A DNA stretch of 5,792 nt, from assembly GCA_016234205.1 (NCBI GenBank), contig JACRGN010000353.1, positions 1 to 5,792 of the forward strand, given 5' to 3'. The translations under genes were made by a program, and so were the position numbers. How positions within the stretch are numbered: position 1 is the stretch's first letter; every line of letters begins with the position of its first letter. Source of the DNA: Nitrospinota bacterium. GTDB lineage: Bacteria > Nitrospinota > Nitrospinia > UBA9942. Of the stretch, positions 1-5,363 are shown piece after piece. The notes under the pieces were generated by a model. That model was not told where the DNA came from and made no database searches. It saw only the letters and a program-made list of their open reading frames with translations.

Positions 1-162
1 ATCCTTCTGCTCATACCGGTGTAAATACCGCCGAAATGTCCGATCACAAACCCCCAACAGCCTTGCCGCTTCTTCCTGCGTTAATCTCCTCTTCTTCCAA
101 CCCTCATATGCTTCTTCAAATCTCATCTTCCGCACCTCCTGTAGTATTTCTGTCTTCTTCAT
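1..162 (-). CDS. Transposase N-terminus (truncated by window edge)
   Basis: This is the first 54 residues of a transposase; the catalytic part lies beyond base 1. The start is the ATG whose complement is at 160-162, preceded by a purine-rich ribosome site (complement of CTCCTCTT at 169-176). The peptide begins MKKTEILQEV and is rich in Lys, Arg and Glu. Residues about 27-50 (RLTQEEAARLLGV, then RTFRRYLHRYE) form a clear helix-turn-helix of the kind found at the front of ISNCY- and IS481-like transposases, where it binds the element's ends. I recall very similar N-termini in proteins annotated as ISNCY family, but without the DDE domain the family cannot be fixed from the sequence. Two tandem sites just upstream (194-233) fit an insertion-sequence end. 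No frameshift is visible in the part present, so the element may be intact. Confidence 0.8.
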   Translation of the reverse strand, partial: MKKTEILQEVRKMRFEEAYEGWKKRRLTQEEAARLLGVCDRTFRRYLHRYEQKD

Positions 163-193
163 GAATGGCTCCTCTTATACATCCATTCTAACA

Positions 194-233
194 GGACAGT
201 TTATGTGCTACAGTTATGGACAGTTTATCTGCT
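194..233. repeat. Tandem direct sites at the insertion-sequence end
   Basis: GGACAGTTTATGTGCT at 194-209 and GGACAGTTTATCTGCT at 218-233 differ at one base and are spaced 24 bases start to start. Their place between the transposase start codon and the element's outer edge suggests they are binding sites for the transposase's N-terminal helix-turn-helix. They also overlap the region where the transposase promoter should lie, so binding there could repress the gene; that is inference. Confidence 0.7.
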
Positions 234-257
234 CGCTACACAGAGGAATTTTCTGGA

Positions 258-286
258 TTGACATTCAAAATTTATAGTTATATATT
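258..286 (+). promoter_or_regulatory. Sigma-70-type promoter upstream of repeat copy 1
   Basis: A perfect -35 box TTGACA (258-263) is followed after exactly 17 bases by TATATT (281-286), a 5/6 match to the -10 consensus. Transcription would start near 293, about ten bases before structured repeat copy 1, and would run into the 533-1006 gene with a leader of about 240 bases. It sits some 20 bases outside the insertion-sequence end, so insertion may have removed its original upstream control region. Confidence 0.7.
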
Positions 287-303
287 AAAAACAAGGCTAA
301 ACA

Positions 304-473
304 CGAAATCTGATTTTGGATTTTGGGTAAAATCGCAAAGTCGCCTGAAAGACAAGGCCAGAGGCAATTTTGCGACGCAACCGTATATCACCAATACGGT
401 GAGGAGCAAAATTGATGATAACGCAGTATTTCAGGATGAATCTGCGATTTTAAATTCCGCTAAAGCGGAATTT
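304..473 (+). repeat. Structured leader repeat, copy 1
   Basis: This segment matches 2919-3088 with nine substitutions and one single-base indel (extra T at 451) across about 168 bases, in the same orientation. It folds into three units. Hairpin H1 has a weakened left arm here, with right arm GGATTTTGGG at 318-327. The central unit is nested: 329-337 with 443-451, 344-350 with 429-435, 365-373 with 406-414 (CAATTTTGC/GCAAAATTG), and a terminal hairpin 380-386 with 394-400 (ACCGTAT/ATACGGT) around a 7-base loop. Hairpin H3 is AAATTCCGC-TAAA-GCGGAATTT (452-473). A smaller GTGC-TAAA-GCAC hairpin follows at 475-486. The repeat fills most of the leader between the 258-286 promoter and the 533 start codon. 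Candidate roles are a regulatory leader RNA or a non-autonomous mobile element. Long open frames cross it but have no convincing start. Confidence 0.85.
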
Positions 474-532
474 GGTGCTAAAGCACAAACACTGATTAGC
501 CGATATATTTTAGTAGCAAAGGAGAAAGATGA

Positions 533-1006
533 ATGAAGATTAAACCGGATAATCCAATAAAGAATATCATTCCTGTTTCAGGAGACAAATCAAGCCCTGC
601 CAGGATTAACAAACAAGATGAAAAAGGTTTTGAGAAGTTTTTGGAAGAGGCGAAGGCGGCAGGACAGGGATTTGAGGTTGGAGGAACTAAACAATACACA
701 GAGGTTGTTCAGCACATTCTTAAAAGCACCCAGCCGACAGGACTTCAGGTATTAAGAAAAAATGCAGTCCATTCATTGGAAAAACTGTTTGCGACAATGG
801 ATATGTACAAAAATGCCTTACATAATGACAGGATAGATTTCAGCAGGATGCATACAGTTGTTGCCGATATGAACAAGGAAAAAGATGAGATGCTTTCTGC
901 AATGCTTGAGCTTCCAGAGGGCGATAACCTCAAGGATATAATGACAGGTGCTGCAGTATTGGTATTAAACGAGACAAATAAATACTACAGAAACTACATG
1001 TATTAA
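533..1006 (+). CDS. Conserved-looking protein of unknown function, 157 aa
   Basis: I do not recognise this protein firmly. It starts at the ATG at 533, eight bases after a good ribosome site (AAAGGAG, 518-524); an ATG at 529 runs into a stop after four codons. There is no signal peptide, membrane segment or cysteine. Residues 1-30 are polar and probably disordered. From residue 31 (DEKGFEKFLEEAK) onward it looks mostly helical, with heptad-like stretches at about 57-100 and 105-125 (DMNKEKDEMLSAMLELPEGD). The C-terminus is NETNKYYRNYMY. The pattern of two helices, then LPEGD and another helix ending in aromatic residues, vaguely recalls small cytoplasmic proteins found beside flagellar genes in deltaproteobacteria, but this is a weak recollection. 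Its leader contains repeat copy 1. It ends one base from the convergent radical SAM gene, with no terminator visible between them. Confidence 0.85.
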   Translation: MKIKPDNPIKNIIPVSGDKSSPARINKQDEKGFEKFLEEAKAAGQGFEVGGTKQYTEVVQHILKSTQPTGLQVLRKNAVHSLEKLFATMDMYKNALHNDRIDFSRMHTVVADMNKEKDEMLSAMLELPEGDNLKDIMTGAAVLVLNETNKYYRNYMY

Positions 1007-1007
1007 A

Positions 1008-2780
1008 TCAGGCAGCGGCAGCAGGGGCTGTCTCGCATATTTCAAAATAAGATTTCATCTCTCCAACCAGCTCTAAAATATTTTCCCTGACAGAAGCCTC
1101 AATATTGTAAAGCCTAATCTTTATTCCGTATTTTTCCAGAATAGAGCCTATCTTTTTGTTGAAGATTATATTTAAGGCTGCAGGGTTAATATAGCGGACA
1201 TTTTTAAAATCAAGCCCGATATCAATCTTTCCCTTTTTCACTGCCATTAATATCTTTTTTCTTAACCTCTTTGCAGTAATATTATCCAGAACCCCTTCCA
1301 AATCAATCAATAGAGCCTGTAATTTTTCATTCTTCTTTATCTGTACCTTAAGAAAATAATCAATTTTGTCCATCGCCTCCTGTGCCCTGTCCTTAACTAT
1401 CTCTATTGCATGCGGAATCAGGTTTTCAGTAGCCGTTGTTGGTATAGTTTTATTTAGGGTGGTAAGCAGACCTGATAGAGGCGAAAGTTTCCCTTCGGGG
1501 AGTCTGTTCACCATTCGTCTGAAACCTACATTCAGAAAGAGCGTGCTTAAAAAACGATTCTGCTCAAAGTGCAGCAGCCTCTTTGCTATAGAGGGGATTG
1601 AATAAAACTGCTGAAATGCCCACCAATATCCTTCCTGAAGCCTTTCCGGACTTATATTCTTCGGTTTAAAAAGGACATGCCCTCCGTTATATTTCCCCCA
1701 ATCTCTCTCTATGATTCTGCCTTCAGACTCCAATTTCTTTGACCATACAGTACCCGGAAGGGGTGTCAATATATAGAATGTGGCAACATCCACCTTATTT
1801 TTCTCTAAGAATTTTATTGTTCTTTCAAAGACACCCTCGTCGTCATTATCAAACCCGAATATTATGCTGGCAGTAATGGCTATACCGTGGTCATGGAATA
1901 TCTTTATTGCGTCCTCATACTTATCAACATTATTGAAGGTCTTTTTTATCTGGGCTAAATTATCCGTAGATAATGTCTCTATGCCTACAAACATCCCGCC
2001 GCAGCCGGATTTTTCAGCCAGTTTCATCAACTCAAGGTCTTTTGTCATTGTGAGGCTTGCCTGACTCCCCCATCTTATTTTCAATGGTGCAAGCTTTCTG
2101 AAAAACTCCTTTGCATATTTTGGATTCCCTGCAATATTGTCATCCACAAATGCAACAAAGCTGCTATCTATTGTTTCTACCTCTTTAATTACATCATTAA
2201 CAGGCCTCTGTCTATAACTCCTTCCAAAGAAATCTGTAACAGAGCAGAATTCGCATGAGAACGGACATCCCCTTGTAGTCTGGACAGTATTCCCTATATT
2301 ATAGGACTTTATTTTTAAAAGGTCTCTCCTCGGATGAGGCAGATTTTCAAGACTGCACGGCTTGGCTGCCTTATATATCTTTTTAAGACTTCCAATTTTA
2401 AAATCATCAATCACATTCTGCCAAACACCTTCTGCCTCCCCGACAACCACAGTATCGGCATTTTGCAGTGCCTCATTAGGCACTGCGGTAGGATGAATTC
2501 CACCTAAGACCACCTTTACGCCTCTATTTCTAAATTTCCTTGATATCTCATAAGCCCTCGGTGCATGTGCTGTCATTACGGTTAGCCCGACCATGTCAAC
2601 ATCTATATTAAAATCTATATCATCCAGATTTTCATCAATTATTGATACATCAACATCCTTTGGCGTGAGTGCCGCTACCATTGCAAGGGAAAGCCTCGCA
2701 AACCAGAAGGACCTCGCCTCCTTCTTTGAATGCTTCATATAAATATCTGTCTCTGCTGGTGATATTAAAACTAATCTCAT
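1008..2780 (-). CDS. B12-binding-type radical SAM protein with C-terminal STAS-like domain
   Basis: The 590-residue protein starts at the ATG complementary to 2778-2780, seven bases after a strong AAGGAGG (complement of 2788-2794). Residues 1-130 form a Rossmann-like cobalamin-binding-type domain (VDMVGLTVMTAHAP, GGIHPTAVPNEAL, VVGEAEGVW). The DxHxxG motif that ligates cobalt is absent, as in many radical SAM proteins with this domain. Residues 165-400 are the radical SAM core: C172, C176 and C179 (GCPFSCEFC) bind the 4Fe-4S cluster, with GGMFVGIET at 261-269 and FGFDNDDE at 308-315. TPLPGTVW at 339-346 closes the core. Such proteins are usually methyltransferases or C-C bond-forming enzymes; the substrate here cannot be named. 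Residues about 485-580 look like a STAS domain, with LDFKNVRYINPAAL at 523-536 in place of the usual beta-strand and I-D-S-S-G-L loop. The phosphorylatable serine is missing (A534). The tail ends in AAAA. The function of the fusion is unknown. Confidence 0.93.
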   Translation of the reverse strand: MRLVLISPAETDIYMKHSKKEARSFWFARLSLAMVAALTPKDVDVSIIDENLDDIDFNIDVDMVGLTVMTAHAPRAYEISRKFRNRGVKVVLGGIHPTAVPNEALQNADTVVVGEAEGVWQNVIDDFKIGSLKKIYKAAKPCSLENLPHPRRDLLKIKSYNIGNTVQTTRGCPFSCEFCSVTDFFGRSYRQRPVNDVIKEVETIDSSFVAFVDDNIAGNPKYAKEFFRKLAPLKIRWGSQASLTMTKDLELMKLAEKSGCGGMFVGIETLSTDNLAQIKKTFNNVDKYEDAIKIFHDHGIAITASIIFGFDNDDEGVFERTIKFLEKNKVDVATFYILTPLPGTVWSKKLESEGRIIERDWGKYNGGHVLFKPKNISPERLQEGYWWAFQQFYSIPSIAKRLLHFEQNRFLSTLFLNVGFRRMVNRLPEGKLSPLSGLLTTLNKTIPTTATENLIPHAIEIVKDRAQEAMDKIDYFLKVQIKKNEKLQALLIDLEGVLDNITAKRLRKKILMAVKKGKIDIGLDFKNVRYINPAALNIIFNKKIGSILEKYGIKIRLYNIEASVRENILELVGEMKSYFEICETAPAAAA

Positions 2781-2814
2781 AAAAAAACCTCCTTCTAATC
2801 CTTATTAAAAATAA

Positions 2815-2843
2815 ATTATAACACAAAACTTACATTAAAACAA
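2815..2843 (-). promoter_or_regulatory. Promoter for the radical SAM gene
   Basis: Read on the minus strand, TTGTTT (complement of 2838-2843) is followed after 17 bases by a perfect TATAAT (complement of 2815-2820). The predicted start lies about 28 bases before the ATG, leaving room for the AAGGAGG ribosome site. The -35 box is weak (3/6). It is back to back with the rightward promoter at 2862-2889, with only 18 bases between the two -35 boxes, so one regulator bound there could affect both transcripts. Confidence 0.6.
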
Positions 2844-2861
2844 TTGTGAATAGGGAAAATT

Positions 2862-2889
2862 TTGCTTGAGGAATATATTATGTTATACT
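2862..2889 (+). promoter_or_regulatory. Promoter for the small gene-hemE-hemH operon
   Basis: TTGCTT (2862-2867) is followed after 16 bases by TATACT (2884-2889), which matches the -10 consensus at five of six positions. Transcription would begin near 2896, about 23 bases before structured repeat copy 2, giving a leader of about 200 bases ahead of the ATG at 3102. The -35 box is only a partial match, and the surrounding sequence is AT-rich, so the exact position is tentative. Confidence 0.5.
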
Positions 2890-2918
2890 TGATAAAAATT
2901 CACACTTTTTAAGAAGGT

Positions 2919-3088
2919 CCCAAAATCCGATTTAGGATTTTGGGTAAAATCGCAAAGTCGCCTGAAAGACAAGGATAGAGGTAGTTTTGCGACGCAACCG
3001 TATATGACCAATACGGTGAGGAGCAAAATTGACGATAACGCAGTATTTCAGGATGAATCTGCGATTTAAATTCCGCTAAAGCGGAATT
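2919..3088 (+). repeat. Structured leader repeat, copy 2 (heme operon leader)
   Basis: This is the better preserved copy of the element at 304-473. H1 is a perfect 10-bp hairpin, CCCAAAATCC (2919-2928) with GGATTTTGGG (2935-2944) around six bases. The central nested unit pairs 2947-2954 with 3060-3067, 2961-2967 with 3046-3052, 2982-2990 with 3023-3031 (two G-U pairs), and 2997-3003 with 3011-3017. H3 is AATTCCGC-TAAA-GCGGAATT (3069-3088). H3 ends exactly where the GGGAGAGGG ribosome site of the next gene starts (3089-3097), which is close enough to influence initiation. No U-run follows H3, so it does not look like a simple terminator. The left arm of H1 can also pair with 3110-3119 inside the following gene. 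Confidence 0.85.
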
Positions 3089-3101
3089 GGGAGAGGGTTA
3101 T

Positions 3102-3278
3102 ATGGCTGAGGATTTTGGGGTAACAAAGATTGCAAACCAGATTTTGTCTGCCAAAGAGACAAGACTAAAGGCACAGATTGATGCAGGTGTAAAAAAAACA
3201 GCTTTAGCCCAACAGAAAAAGAGCGGGAGTAATTTAATAAAATTAATCAAAGGCTCTAAAATAGATATAAAGATTTAA
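3102..3278 (+). CDS. YjfB-like small putative motility protein, 58 aa
   Basis: The chosen start is the ATG at 3102, five bases after GGGAGAGGG (3089-3097). A TTG at 3087 is in frame but lies in the repeat hairpin and would overlap the ribosome site. The protein begins MAEDFGVTKIANQILSAK, has a basic, helical middle (residues about 18-42) rich in Lys, Gln and Ala, and ends in GSKIDIKI. The layout of one or two helices followed by a short tail ending in IDI plus a basic and a hydrophobic residue resembles the YjfB family of small putative motility proteins (PF14070), whose molecular role is not established. That match is by memory of the family pattern and is moderate. There is no signal peptide or membrane helix. 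It is the first gene of the operon, one base ahead of hemE, and its translation probably carries ribosomes to hemE. Confidence 0.75.
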   Translation: MAEDFGVTKIANQILSAKETRLKAQIDAGVKKTALAQQKKSGSNLIKLIKGSKIDIKI

Positions 3279-3279
3279 A

Positions 3280-4332
3280 ATGAATAATCAATTTTTAAAG
3301 GCGTGCAGAAGAGAAAAGACAGATTACACACCTGTATGGCTGATGCGTCAGGCAGGCAGATACATGGAGGAGTACAGGGCGATAAGGAGTAAACATTCCT
3401 TTTTAACAATGTGTAAAACCCCTGAACTGGCTGCAGAGGTTACTCTCCAGCCTGTTAAAAAACTCAATGTTGATGCGGCAATAATTTTTGCAGATATACT
3501 CCTGCCATTGGAGGGGATGGGGATTAAATTGGAGTTTGCCCATAATGAGGGTCCTGTTATACATAATCCTGTCAGAAACCAGTCCGATGTTAATTCAATT
3601 CGTCTTATAGAGCCTGAGAGGGATATTCCTTTCTTAATGGAGGCTATAAAAATCGTCAGAAGGGAGTTGAATGGAAAGATTCCACTTATAGGTTTTTCAG
3701 GTGCACCATTTACAATTGCCAGCTATATAATTGAAGGTGGGCATTCAAGAAATTATATTAATACAAAGTCCCTTATGTACAATAACCCTTCCTTATGGCA
3801 TACACTGATGGATAAAATTGCAAAGATAATCATAAGCTATCTAAAGGCTCAGATAGATGCAGGTGCTCAAGTAGTCCAGTTGTTTGATAGCTGGGTTGGG
3901 TGTCTATCGCCTTTTGATTATGAGAAGTTTGTAGCCCCATACTCAAAACAGGTTATTGATGGAATAAAACTTGTGGTGAGCAAAGCAAACTCAGTAGATT
4001 CTATCCCGGTTATCCACTTCGGCACTGATTCATCCACTATCCTTGAATTAATGAAAAAGGCGGGCGGGGATGTAATCGGAGTGGATTGGAGGATAGAGTT
4101 GGATATTGCATGGAAGAGATTGGGTTATGATGTTGCAATCCAGGGAAATTTAGACCCTGTGGTCCTGTTTGCCAAACCAAAAGAGATAGAGAAGCGTGTA
4201 AAATATGTTCTTGATAAGGCAGGCAGAAGACAAGGACATATATTCAATCTCGGTCATGGCATTCTCCCTAATACACCTGTTGAAAATGTAATAACCCTTA
4301 TAGATACTGTTCATAAATATAGTAAGAAATGA
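3280..4332 (+). CDS. hemE: Uroporphyrinogen decarboxylase
   Basis: HemE removes the four acetate carboxyl groups of uroporphyrinogen III to give coproporphyrinogen III, in the cytoplasm and without a cofactor. The 350 residues match the family's usual length and are collinear with it. The signature PVWLMRQAGRYMEEYR at 18-33 supplies the substrate-binding arginines R23 and R27. The conserved aspartate is D72 (IIFADILLPLEGMG), the active-site tyrosine is Y149 (GAPFTIASYIIEGG) and the conserved histidine is H326 (NLGHGI). Other family blocks are QLFDSWVGCLSP (200-211), GVDWR (267-271) and QGNLDP (288-293). The start gives the standard N-terminus (FLKACRREKTDYTPVW). No good ribosome site precedes it (AT-rich AAAGATTTAAA), so coupling to the small upstream gene is likely. 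It overlaps hemH by four bases (ATGA). Confidence 0.98.
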   Translation: MNNQFLKACRREKTDYTPVWLMRQAGRYMEEYRAIRSKHSFLTMCKTPELAAEVTLQPVKKLNVDAAIIFADILLPLEGMGIKLEFAHNEGPVIHNPVRNQSDVNSIRLIEPERDIPFLMEAIKIVRRELNGKIPLIGFSGAPFTIASYIIEGGHSRNYINTKSLMYNNPSLWHTLMDKIAKIIISYLKAQIDAGAQVVQLFDSWVGCLSPFDYEKFVAPYSKQVIDGIKLVVSKANSVDSIPVIHFGTDSSTILELMKKAGGDVIGVDWRIELDIAWKRLGYDVAIQGNLDPVVLFAKPKEIEKRVKYVLDKAGRRQGHIFNLGHGILPNTPVENVITLIDTVHKYSKK

Positions 4333-5312
4333 TTGCCGTTCTTCTCCTCGCATTTGGCTGTCCTGATTCCATTGAATCTATAGAGCCGTTTATCACTAAT
4401 GTGATGAATGGCAGAAAACCTTCCCCTAACCAACTACAGAAAATCAAAGAGAGATATTTGATGATTGGCGGTCACTCCCCTTTACTTGATATAACTAAAA
4501 GACAAGCAGAGGCACTTGAAAAAATTTTAAATGCAACTAATGAGTTAACTCCAAAACTCCTCAACTCCAAAACTCCAGAACTTTTTCGGGTATTTGTAGG
4601 GATGAGGTACTGGCATCCTTTTATCAAAGATACCTTAAATGAAATAAAAAATTCAGGGGCAGAGAACATTGTGGCTTTAGCAATGGCTCCACATTATTCA
4701 AAAATCAGTACTGGTAATTATATTAAGGATGTAAATATTGCAAAAACTGAACTCAATATAGATACAGATATCTCATTTATAAATAACTGGCATACCCACC
4801 CGCTCTTTCTTGAAGCAGTTGCAGAGAAAATTAAAAATGGGATTTCAAATTTTCCCCCCCTAATGCCCTCTCCCTTACGGGGAGAGGGCAAGGGTGAGGG
4901 GGTTCAGGTCATATATAGTGCCCATAGTCTTCCAAAACAGCTCATGTTAGAGGATGACCCTTATGCAAAACAACTTAACGAGACTATAGAAGGTATTATC
5001 AAACTTACAGGAGATATTTCATGGCATCTCGGATTTCAGAGTAAAGGGATGAGTCCGGGTGAGTGGCTTGAACCAACAGTAGATTCAATACTTGATAAAT
5101 TATCAAAGGATGGAAAAAAGTATATCCTGATTGTACCTGTAGGTTTTGTCTCTGATAATATCGAAACCTTATATGACATTGACATTGTATATAAAGGAAT
5201 GGCAGAATCTCTCGGCATGATATTCCACAGAACCGATTCCCTCAACGATTCTCCAAAGTTCATTGAATCCTTATCATGTATTATAAGAGACCACTTAAAG
5301 CAGGTTGTATAA
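4329..5312 (+). CDS. hemH: Ferrochelatase with two in-frame repeat insertions
   Basis: HemH inserts ferrous iron into protoporphyrin IX (or coproporphyrin III in lineages using that route; the sequence does not decide). The ATG overlaps the hemE stop (ATGA) and has a poor ribosome site, indicating translational coupling. The metal-binding pair is present: H199 in YSAHSLP (196-202) and E279 in FVSDNIETLYD (273-283). Other family blocks are GGHSPL (47-52), VGMRYWHPF (90-98), APHYS (120-124) and LGFQSKGMSPGEWLEP (234-249). At 327 residues it is slightly long. Residues about 71-85 are encoded by a 14-base tandem repeat, and residues about 176-191 (PPLMPSPLRGEGKGEG) by a palindromic repeat. Both fall between conserved blocks, so the enzyme is probably still active. 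No oxidase gene such as hemG or hemY follows. Confidence 0.96.
   Translation: MIAVLLLAFGCPDSIESIEPFITNVMNGRKPSPNQLQKIKERYLMIGGHSPLLDITKRQAEALEKILNATNELTPKLLNSKTPELFRVFVGMRYWHPFIKDTLNEIKNSGAENIVALAMAPHYSKISTGNYIKDVNIAKTELNIDTDISFINNWHTHPLFLEAVAEKIKNGISNFPPLMPSPLRGEGKGEGVQVIYSAHSLPKQLMLEDDPYAKQLNETIEGIIKLTGDISWHLGFQSKGMSPGEWLEPTVDSILDKLSKDGKKYILIVPVGFVSDNIETLYDIDIVYKGMAESLGMIFHRTDSLNDSPKFIESLSCIIRDHLKQVV
4547..4576. repeat. 14-base tandem repeat inside hemH
   Basis: AACTCCAAAACTCC occurs at 4547-4560 and again, identical, at 4563-4576, a period of 16 bases. Because 16 is not a multiple of three, the two copies are read in different frames, giving LTPKLL and NSKTPE. The encoded segment (about residues 71-85) lies where ferrochelatases normally have a short variable linker before the RYWHPF block. 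It therefore looks like a small repeat that entered the gene, not conserved coding sequence. Confidence 0.7.
4851..4902. repeat. Palindromic repeat element inserted in hemH
   Basis: The core is a perfect 10-bp stem, GCCCTCTCCC (4865-4874) with GGGAGAGGGC (4880-4889), around a 5-base loop. Outer C-rich (4854-4860) and G-rich (4892-4902) flanks can extend it imperfectly. The G+C content is far above the surrounding gene. It is read in frame as PSPLRGEGKGEG, a peptide I recall in many unrelated predicted proteins because this dispersed palindrome is common in bacterial genomes. It adds about 16 residues just before the catalytic YSAHSLP strand of HemH. Confidence 0.85.
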
Positions 5313-5363
5313 AACCAATCGCTCCATCTTTTGCTACAGTGTAAAATTTATTAAAAATAATTC

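Larger units (their letters stand above)
1..237 (-). mobile_element. Insertion sequence, one end (partial)
   Basis: The segment holds a transposase start reading leftward, a short leader, and tandem 16-base sites lying outside the gene, which is the usual arrangement at the transposase-proximal end of an insertion sequence. The other end lies outside the window, so neither the terminal inverted repeat nor a target-site duplication can be checked. The outer boundary is set just after the second site (about 234-240) and is uncertain by perhaps 15 bases. The sigma-70 promoter at 258-286 and structured repeat copy 1 lie immediately outside it. Confidence 0.65.

Noticed and set aside
452..473. H3 of the repeat as an intrinsic terminator
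   Set aside because: The stem is strong, but only TTTGG or TTGGG follows on the plus strand, with no U-run in either copy, and genes follow directly.
216..536. 106-codon open frame ending in an ATGA overlap with the 533 gene
   Set aside because: It starts inside the insertion-sequence end with no ribosome site and then runs straight through the structured repeat. The equivalent frame in the other repeat copy has no start, so it is most likely chance.
496..933. Minus-strand open frames opposite the 533-1006 gene
   Set aside because: They lack ribosome sites and recognisable protein content and are antisense shadows of a gene with a good start.
1366..2064. Plus-strand open frames inside the radical SAM gene
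   Set aside because: The minus-strand protein is collinear with its family across both stretches, so these are shadows.
3087..3101. TTG at 3087 as start of the YjfB-like gene
   Set aside because: It lies inside hairpin H3 and over the ribosome site; the ATG at 3102 has a proper GGGAGAGGG at the right distance.
4854..4860. Run of seven C in hemH as a phase-variation tract
   Set aside because: It is short and explained as the outer arm of the inserted palindrome; on/off switching of a heme enzyme is unlikely. Read-level length variation would be needed to revive the idea.
4150..5263. Minus-strand open frames across hemE and hemH
   Set aside because: hemE and hemH are well supported over this whole region; the antisense frames have no ribosome sites or motifs.
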